Source: Brachybacterium saurashtrense
GTDB lineage: Bacteria > Actinomycetota > Actinomycetes > Actinomycetales > Dermabacteraceae
Direction: 5' to 3'
Length of the DNA: 64,000 nucleotides
NCBI RefSeq assembly: GCF_003355475.1
Contig: NZ_CP031356.1
Coordinates: 3,596,001-3,660,000, forward strand
The stretch's first letter is position 1; each line of letters opens with the position of its first letter. The position numbers and the translations under genes were made by a program. Positions 58,917 through 64,000 of this stretch are shown here, in pieces. Under the pieces are notes generated by a model that worked only from the letters and a program-made list of their open reading frames with translations, was not told the origin of the DNA and did no database searches.

Positions 58917-60491
58917 GTGTCCCGTCACACCACCCCCCTGAACCCCACCCGCCGCGGCTTCGGCGCCCTCGCGCTGGGTACCCTGGCCGCCGCCGGCACC
59001 GCCTCGGCGCTCGGCTCCTCCGCGGCCCAGGCCGCGCCCGCCACCCCGGCCGCCCCCGCGGCCCCGACCGCGGACGGCCCGCAGCCCACCCCGCACACCC
59101 AGGCGGCGCACGATCCGATCTCCAGCGACTTCCACGCCCGGTGGACCCGCGCCGACGCCCGCCAGATCATGCGCACCCAGAACGACTCCTCCGTGGCGCG
59201 CGGCGAGAACTCCATGCCCGAGTCGATCACCATGCCGGAGATCCCCGCGGACTTCCCGATCATGACCGACGAGGTGTGGGTCTGGGACACCTGGTCGCTG
59301 ACCGACGAGTACTCCAACCAGATGAGCTACAAGGGTTGGGACGTCATCTTCTCCCTGGTCGCCCCGCGCGACATCCCCTTCGACGAGCGCCACTGGAGCG
59401 CTCGCATCGGCTACTTCACCCGCCCCTCCAGCGCCGAGCCCGACGACGCCTGGACCTACGGCGGCTACCTCTTCGAGGACGAGACCTCGCTGTCGAACAC
59501 CGAGTGGTCCGGCTCCGCCCGCCTGATGCAGGGCAACAAGGTGCGCGTGTTCTACACCGCCACCACCTTCGGCGAGAAGCGGCCCGGCACGGCGGGCAAG
59601 CCCGCGGTGCTCGCCACCGTCGAGGGCGCCATCAAGGCCACCCGCGACGGCGTGAGCTTCTCGAAGTTCGGCGAGCACCTCGAGATCGCCGAGCCCGACG
59701 GCACGTGGTACCAGACCCAGGAGCAGAACCCGTACTTCTCCTTCCGCGACCCCTTCACCTTCGAGGACCCGGCCACCCCGGGGATCACGTTCATGCTCTT
59801 CGAGGGTTGCGGCGCCGGAGTGCCCGGCACCGCCCGGACCGATGCCACCGCTGCGGACCTCGGCTACGTCGACGGAGACCCGTTCGCGGAGACCGTCGAC
59901 GAGGTCAACTCCCAGGGCGTCCAGTGGCAGCGCGGTAACATCGGCCTGGCCTGGGCCGATTCCAAGGACCTCACCTCCTGGACCATGCTCCCCCCGATCC
60001 TCACCGCCTACGCGGTCAACGATCAGACCGAGCGCCCGCAGATGATCATCGAGGACGGGAAGTACTACCTGTTCACCATCTCCCACCAGTTCACCTACGC
60101 GGCGGGTCTCCGCGGACCCGACGGCGTCTACGGATTCGTGGGCGACGGCGTGCGCTCCGACTTCCAGCCGCTGAACTCCTCCGGCGTGGTGCTGGGCAGC
60201 CCCGTGGACCTCAACCTCCCGGCCGATGCCCCTGAATCGCCCACGGCGGGCCAGAACCCCCGCCAGTTCCAGGCGTACTCGCACTACATCCAGCCCGGCG
60301 GGCTGGTGCAGTCGTTCATCGACAACGTGGAGGGCCGTCGCGGCGGAACCCTCTCGCCCACGGTGAAGGTGGACGTCGACGGCGCCACCGCCACCTCCGC
60401 GGTGGACTACTCCTTCGGGGACGACGGCCTGGGGCCGTACGCGTACCTCCCGACCAACGAGCGCAAGGGCGGCGTCGGCCACTACAAGTGA
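58917..60491 (+). CDS. Tat-exported GH68 levansucrase/inulosucrase
   Basis: A 524-aa secreted fructosyltransferase. Twin-arginine signal (TRRGFGAL) with an Ala-rich cleavage region near residue 40. The GH68 triad is complete: nucleophile Asp124 in WVWDTWS, transition-state Asp278 in SFRDPF, acid/base Glu372 in TERPQ. It converts sucrose to levan or fructooligosaccharides plus glucose. GTG start with AGGAG. It converges with a GH32 hydrolase, with a strong terminator in between. Confidence 0.93.
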   Translation: MSRHTTPLNPTRRGFGALALGTLAAAGTASALGSSAAQAAPATPAAPAAPTADGPQPTPHTQAAHDPISSDFHARWTRADARQIMRTQNDSSVARGENSMPESITMPEIPADFPIMTDEVWVWDTWSLTDEYSNQMSYKGWDVIFSLVAPRDIPFDERHWSARIGYFTRPSSAEPDDAWTYGGYLFEDETSLSNTEWSGSARLMQGNKVRVFYTATTFGEKRPGTAGKPAVLATVEGAIKATRDGVSFSKFGEHLEIAEPDGTWYQTQEQNPYFSFRDPFTFEDPATPGITFMLFEGCGAGVPGTARTDATAADLGYVDGDPFAETVDEVNSQGVQWQRGNIGLAWADSKDLTSWTMLPPILTAYAVNDQTERPQMIIEDGKYYLFTISHQFTYAAGLRGPDGVYGFVGDGVRSDFQPLNSSGVVLGSPVDLNLPADAPESPTAGQNPRQFQAYSHYIQPGGLVQSFIDNVEGRRGGTLSPTVKVDVDGATATSAVDYSFGDDGLGPYAYLPTNERKGGVGHYK

Positions 60492-60512
60492 TCGGCGGCC
60501 CCCTCTGAGCAT

Positions 60513-60554
60513 CCGGGCGCGGCGCCCTCCCTCCGGGGAGGGCGCCGCGCCCGG
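60513..60554. terminator. Hairpin between convergent GH68 and GH32 genes
   Basis: A perfect inverted repeat: CCGGGCGCGGCGCCCTCCC pairs with its inverse around a 4-nt loop. No U-tract. Probably bidirectional. Confidence 0.82.
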
Positions 60555-60567
60555 AGCGTGTCACGGC

Positions 60568-62151
60568 TCAGTGCTCACGCAGCACCAGGCCGGTGACGTG
60601 CAGGTCGCCGCCGTCCACGTAGAGCGACGCCCCGGTGTCCCCGGGAAGCAGGTGCACCTGCTGGGAGAGCACCGTGTACCCCTCGTTCACGAACACCTCC
60701 ACACTCTGGGTGTCCACCAGCACCCGCAGGTGCACGGAGCGGGCGGCGGGGTCGAGAGGCGCCTCCGCCTGCCGGAACTCGCCGAAGGAGAAGCCCTCGA
60801 GGTCCGAGGGGCCGCGGTCCACGTAGACCCAGCCGTCGATCACGCCCACGTTCGTGTGCCGGCTCCCGTCGGCCGAGCGCCCCACCGAGAGCCCCACGTT
60901 CGTGGCCGCCTCCCAGTGGAGATCGAGCTCGAGCTCATAGGCCCGGGCATCGACGTCCAGGATCGCGGCGGCGCCTCCGCTCGCGCCGTCGAGCGTCACG
61001 TCGGGCAGGGACCGCTCGGACCGCGCCGCCGCGGCCAGCGCGGGAACCGGCGTCGAGACCAGCGCGCAGCGACCGTCGGCCTCACGCCGCAGGCGCAGCT
61101 CGCGCACCACGGAGAACTGGCCGTTGTACCCGTCGCTCGCATCGGTGGGGACCTCCCGGTTCGCGTACTTCCAGTTGTTCATCCAGCCGATCGCGTAGCG
61201 CAGCTGCTCCGGATCCTCGGGGGCCGGCCAGGTCACCGCCGCGTACCAGTCCCAGCCGTGGTCGAGCCACTGCGGGGTGAGCGACTCGGCGAGGAACTGC
61301 TCGCCGTCCCAGCGGCCGATCCAGTAGGCGTAGGTCATCGGCAGGCCCGCCCCGTGCGCATCCATGCTCGCGCCGAGCACCCAGTGGGACGTGCCGTCGT
61401 CGGCCGTCATCTCGAACAGGTCCGGGCACTCGATCCCGCCCAGATCTGGATCGTCGGGGTGGAGGCGGTAGTCGAAGTTGCGGCGCAGCGTCCAGGTGAG
61501 CAGGTCTGTGGAGGTGTAGAAGGCTGCGTAGCGCTGCCGGCCGATCACGCACACCCACTCCTCCCTCGCGGCATCCCAGTGGAGCTTCGGGTCACGGAAC
61601 CACTCGGCGTTCTCGATCTCCTGCGGCGTCTCCGCCTCCCGCCCGTCCTCGTTGACGATCACCGGCTCCTCGACCGGGGTGAACGTCGCGCCGCCGTCGA
61701 GCGAGTAGTACAGGTACTGCTCCTGGTGCCTGCGCACGCCGTCGGTGGGCTGGGTGGCGTAGGCGAGGACCGCGCCGGTGCCGAACCCCGCGGTGCCGTG
61801 CTCGTCGAGCACCAGCGATCCCGACCAGACCGGGAAGTCCGGTCGCAGCGGGATCGCCTCGCCGTGGTGCGTGAAGGTGACCAGGTCCGCGGTGCTCGCG
61901 CGGTCCCAGCCGCCGTCCCCGGAGTTCTCGGCGGAGTGCAGGTAGTAGAGCTGAGCGATGCCGTCCAGCACCACGGGCCGCTGGGGATCGCAGAGCCAGC
62001 CCTGCGGCGGCGTGAGGTGGAAGCGGGCCCTCAGGGAGGCGGGGCCCTCCGCGTGGGAGGGGGTGGAGAGGGGCGGCATCGCGGCTCCTGTGAGGACCAG
62101 CGCTCCGCAGCCGGTGGTGCGCAGCAGGTCTCGTCGGGTGGGTCGGATCAT
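60568..62151 (-). CDS. Tat-exported GH32 fructan hydrolase (levanase/invertase type)
   Basis: A 527-aa secreted glycosidase. Twin-arginine signal (TRRDLLRT). GH32 residues: Asp55 in WLCDPQRP (equivalent of the WMNDPN nucleophile), Asp187 in WFRDPK and Glu241 in ECPDLF, followed by the C-terminal beta-sandwich. The Asn of NDPN is replaced (CDPQ), which may change specificity. It lies behind LacI and a sugar permease on the same strand, so the cells likely re-import products of their own levan or of plant fructan. Confidence 0.92.
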   Translation of the reverse strand: MIRPTRRDLLRTTGCGALVLTGAAMPPLSTPSHAEGPASLRARFHLTPPQGWLCDPQRPVVLDGIAQLYYLHSAENSGDGGWDRASTADLVTFTHHGEAIPLRPDFPVWSGSLVLDEHGTAGFGTGAVLAYATQPTDGVRRHQEQYLYYSLDGGATFTPVEEPVIVNEDGREAETPQEIENAEWFRDPKLHWDAAREEWVCVIGRQRYAAFYTSTDLLTWTLRRNFDYRLHPDDPDLGGIECPDLFEMTADDGTSHWVLGASMDAHGAGLPMTYAYWIGRWDGEQFLAESLTPQWLDHGWDWYAAVTWPAPEDPEQLRYAIGWMNNWKYANREVPTDASDGYNGQFSVVRELRLRREADGRCALVSTPVPALAAAARSERSLPDVTLDGASGGAAAILDVDARAYELELDLHWEAATNVGLSVGRSADGSRHTNVGVIDGWVYVDRGPSDLEGFSFGEFRQAEAPLDPAARSVHLRVLVDTQSVEVFVNEGYTVLSQQVHLLPGDTGASLYVDGGDLHVTGLVLREH

Positions 62152-62186
62152 CGGGTGTTCTCCATCGTCATCGGTGGGAGCGGTCG

Positions 62187-62202
62187 GTGTGTGTGTGTGT
62201 GT
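62187..62202. repeat. (GT)8 dinucleotide repeat upstream of the GH32 gene
   Basis: Eight GT units 36 bp before the GH32 start (CA repeat on the coding strand). Length changes here could alter the promoter or leader spacing. Confidence 0.6.
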
Positions 62203-62286
62203 GGCGCGCCGGGCTCGCCGCGCGTGCGCACGGCGGGCGGTGCCCGCGACGGGGCTGGTCGAGACGGGGTGGGGAGACGCTGCGGC

Positions 62287-63318
62287 TCAGAGCGCAGCGA
62301 TGGAGGAGCGGGTCACGGCCGGGCAGGCCACACGCAGGGACGCGCCCGGCTCCACCTCCTCCGCGCCGAGCAGTACCCGCACCCCGGCGGCGCCCAGCTC
62401 GTAGTGGGGAAGCGCCACGGTGGACAGCGGCGGGCGGAGGTGGCCGGCGATGACCTCCTGGTTGTCGAAGCCGACCACCGCCATGTCCCCGGGAATGCGC
62501 AGACCTCGTTCCCGCAGGGCGTCGTACAGCCCCATCGCGACCCGGTCGTTGTGGCAGAAGACGCCGGTCGCGCCGAGTGAGAGCACCTGCTCGGCGATGG
62601 CGTACCCGCCCTCCTGCTCCGGGGCCGCCTCGAGCACCAGCGCCTCGTCGACCCCGGCGCCGAGGGCGGCATGCGCCTCGCGGTAGCCCTGCAGTCGCCC
62701 CTCCCGCGCCGGGGACGGGGAGGTGGTGTTCACGAACGCGATCCGGCGATGCCCCTGGGACAGCAGGAGCTCCGTCGCGGTGCGGCCGCCGTCCACCTCG
62801 TCCGGCACCACGGCGCGGGTGGGGGTGCCGGGGGCGAAGCAGTTGACCAGCACGTGGTCCGTCTCCGCGAGGGCGTCCGGGATCGCCGTCGCGCGGTGGT
62901 TCCAGGTGGAGTACAGGATGCCTCGCACCTTGTACTCCAGCATCATCGCCAGCGCATCGCGCTCCGCCGCCTCGTCCCCCTCGGTGTTGGCGACCAGCAG
63001 CACGCGGCCGTGCCGCCACGCCTCTTCCTGGGCGCCGCGGATGATCTGCCCGGCGAAGGGGGTGGTCGCGATGGAGTCGGCGACCAGCCCGATGAACGCG
63101 CTGGTGCCCTGCACCAGGTTCTTGGCCAGCACGTTGGGGCGGTAGCCGAGCTCCTCCACGGCCTGCTGCACCCGGGCGCGGGCCTCGGCGCCGATGCGCG
63201 CCCCCGGTTTGTCGTTGACCACGTGCGAGACCGTGGTCACCGAGACGCCGGCCCGTTCGGCGACCTCGCGCATCGTCACCGTGCGGTCTGCTCGCCCCGT
63301 GCTCGTCATCGATGTCAT
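62287..63318 (-). CDS. LacI-family regulator of the fructan locus
   Basis: A 343-aa regulator. LacI HTH at the N-terminus (TMREVAERAGVSVTTVSHVVND) with the hinge LVQG, then a periplasmic-binding-like sugar domain (GVFCHNDRVAMGLYDALRERG). The start at 63318 overlaps the permease stop as ATGA; an internal ATG at 63309 is better spaced from AAGGG and may be used instead. Encoded between a sugar ABC permease and GH32, it should control fructan/fructoside uptake and hydrolysis. Effector unknown. Confidence 0.9.
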   Translation of the reverse strand: MTSMTSTGRADRTVTMREVAERAGVSVTTVSHVVNDKPGARIGAEARARVQQAVEELGYRPNVLAKNLVQGTSAFIGLVADSIATTPFAGQIIRGAQEEAWRHGRVLLVANTEGDEAAERDALAMMLEYKVRGILYSTWNHRATAIPDALAETDHVLVNCFAPGTPTRAVVPDEVDGGRTATELLLSQGHRRIAFVNTTSPSPAREGRLQGYREAHAALGAGVDEALVLEAAPEQEGGYAIAEQVLSLGATGVFCHNDRVAMGLYDALRERGLRIPGDMAVVGFDNQEVIAGHLRPPLSTVALPHYELGAAGVRVLLGAEEVEPGASLRVACPAVTRSSIAAL

Positions 63319-64000
63319 CCCTTGCTCGCTCCGCTCTCGAGACCATAGATCATGGCGCGGTTGAGCACGAGGAACACGAGCAGCAGCGGGGTCACCGTGA
63401 TGGACACGGCCGCGAAGGTCGCCGTCCAGTCCGTGTTGCCCATCGCCCCGATGTAGTTCTGCAGCCCCAGGGGGATGGTCTTCAGCTCCTCGCTGAGGAG
63501 GAAGGTGTTGGCGAAGATGAAGTCGTTCCAGATGAAGATCGCGTTCACCATCACCACGGTCACCACGGTGTTCCATGACATCGGCAGGGTGATCCGGGCG
63601 AAGATCCGATAGGGGCCGGCGCCGTCGAGCGTGGCCGCCTCGTAGAGCTCGCGGGGGATGTAGCTGTAGAAGGAGAGGAACAGATACAGGGCCATCGGGA
63701 GCGCGAAGCCAGCCAGCGGGATGATCACCGCCGCGCGCGTGTCGAGGATGCCCAGGCGGGAGTAGTCGATGAACAGCGGCACCAGCGCCACCTGGACCGG
63801 CACCACGATGCCCAGCAGGAACAGCCCCTTGGCGAGGCCGGAGAAGCGGAAGCCGAGCACGGCGATCGCGTACGCCCCGGCCATCCCGCACACCACCAGC
63901 AGCAGGCATGCGCCGCCGGTGATGAGCAGGCTGTTGAGGATGTTGCGCAGGAGGTCCCCCTGCTCGATCGCCCGCACCACGTTGTCGAACGTCAGCTGGG
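63315..64000 (-). CDS. Carbohydrate ABC transporter permease, partial (MalG type)
   Basis: The C-terminal about 228 residues of a MalG-type inner-membrane permease; the start lies beyond the right edge. The EAA loop that docks the ATPase is visible (YEAATLDGAGPYRIFARITLPM), with five helices. It should pair with an upstream permease and binding protein off the window. It is coupled to LacI by a 4-nt overlap and likely imports sucrose or fructooligosaccharides. Confidence 0.92.
   Translation of the reverse strand, partial: QLTFDNVVRAIEQGDLLRNILNSLLITGGACLLLVVCGMAGAYAIAVLGFRFSGLAKGLFLLGIVVPVQVALVPLFIDYSRLGILDTRAAVIIPLAGFALPMALYLFLSFYSYIPRELYEAATLDGAGPYRIFARITLPMSWNTVVTVVMVNAIFIWNDFIFANTFLLSEELKTIPLGLQNYIGAMGNTDWTATFAAVSITVTPLLLVFLVLNRAMIYGLESGASKG

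Overview
This window looks like chromosome of a high-GC actinobacterium of the Brachybacterium/Dermabacteraceae type. The evidence is the 16S rRNA sequence, very G/C-rich third codon positions, a C50-type carotenoid cluster with split lycopene cyclase subunits, and several possible leaderless starts. The genus is my reading of the 16S, not a database result.

Layout. 1-2.1 kb: an ArsR regulator with a FecCD-type metal/siderophore/haem permease and the start of its binding lipoprotein. 2.3-3.6 kb: a concentrative nucleoside transporter. 3.6-11.8 kb: a nine-gene carotenoid operon (idi-crtE-SDR-tspO-like-crtB-crtI-crtYe-crtYf-UbiA) in which every junction is a 4-nt overlap, opposed by a divergent MarR gene. 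12.5-13.9 kb: an MFS gene with an apparent 3' frameshift. 14.7-20.3 kb: an rrn operon (two promoters, 16S-23S-5S, no spacer tRNA, strong terminator). 20.4-26.4 kb: an aldehyde dehydrogenase remnant, an oxidoreductase/proline-racemase-family pair and an opposing TetR/acyl-CoA dehydrogenase/SDR/enoyl-CoA hydratase operon. 26.6-30 kb: an efflux MFS, a YeeE/YedE sulfur transporter and a TusA-like protein. 30.1-36.4 kb: a signalling cluster (periplasmic binding lipoprotein, membrane-anchored beta-propeller, small lipoprotein, PASTA Ser/Thr kinase, FHA-ABC transporter).

The main discovery is at 36.4-49.15 kb. A 12.76-kb island sits exactly inside the Walker A codons of the FHA-ABC transporter gene. 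Deleting everything between two AA dinucleotides (36395-36396 and 49153-49154) restores an uninterrupted GGSGTGKTT motif in frame. The island carries an XRE/ImmA-type metallopeptidase with an unknown partner, two large serine recombinases that are both damaged, a small membrane protein, a Gabija-type gajA-gajB pair (OLD nuclease plus UvrD-like helicase), and two convergent divergent paralogues with an Mrr-like PD-(D/E)XK nuclease head and a long uncharacterised C-terminal region. It reads as a defence island that has lost mobility while its defence genes stayed intact. The host transporter gene has decayed further: an amber at codon 13 and a frameshift near 50.03 kb.

50.7-64 kb: thiC under a TPP riboswitch, an OmpA-domain remnant, a FadR/SDR operon facing another SDR across a FadR-type operator, a homocysteine methyltransferase-family gene, an SNF2-like helicase, then a fructan locus: Tat-exported GH68 levansucrase, a GH32 fructan hydrolase, a LacI regulator and the end of a sugar ABC permease.
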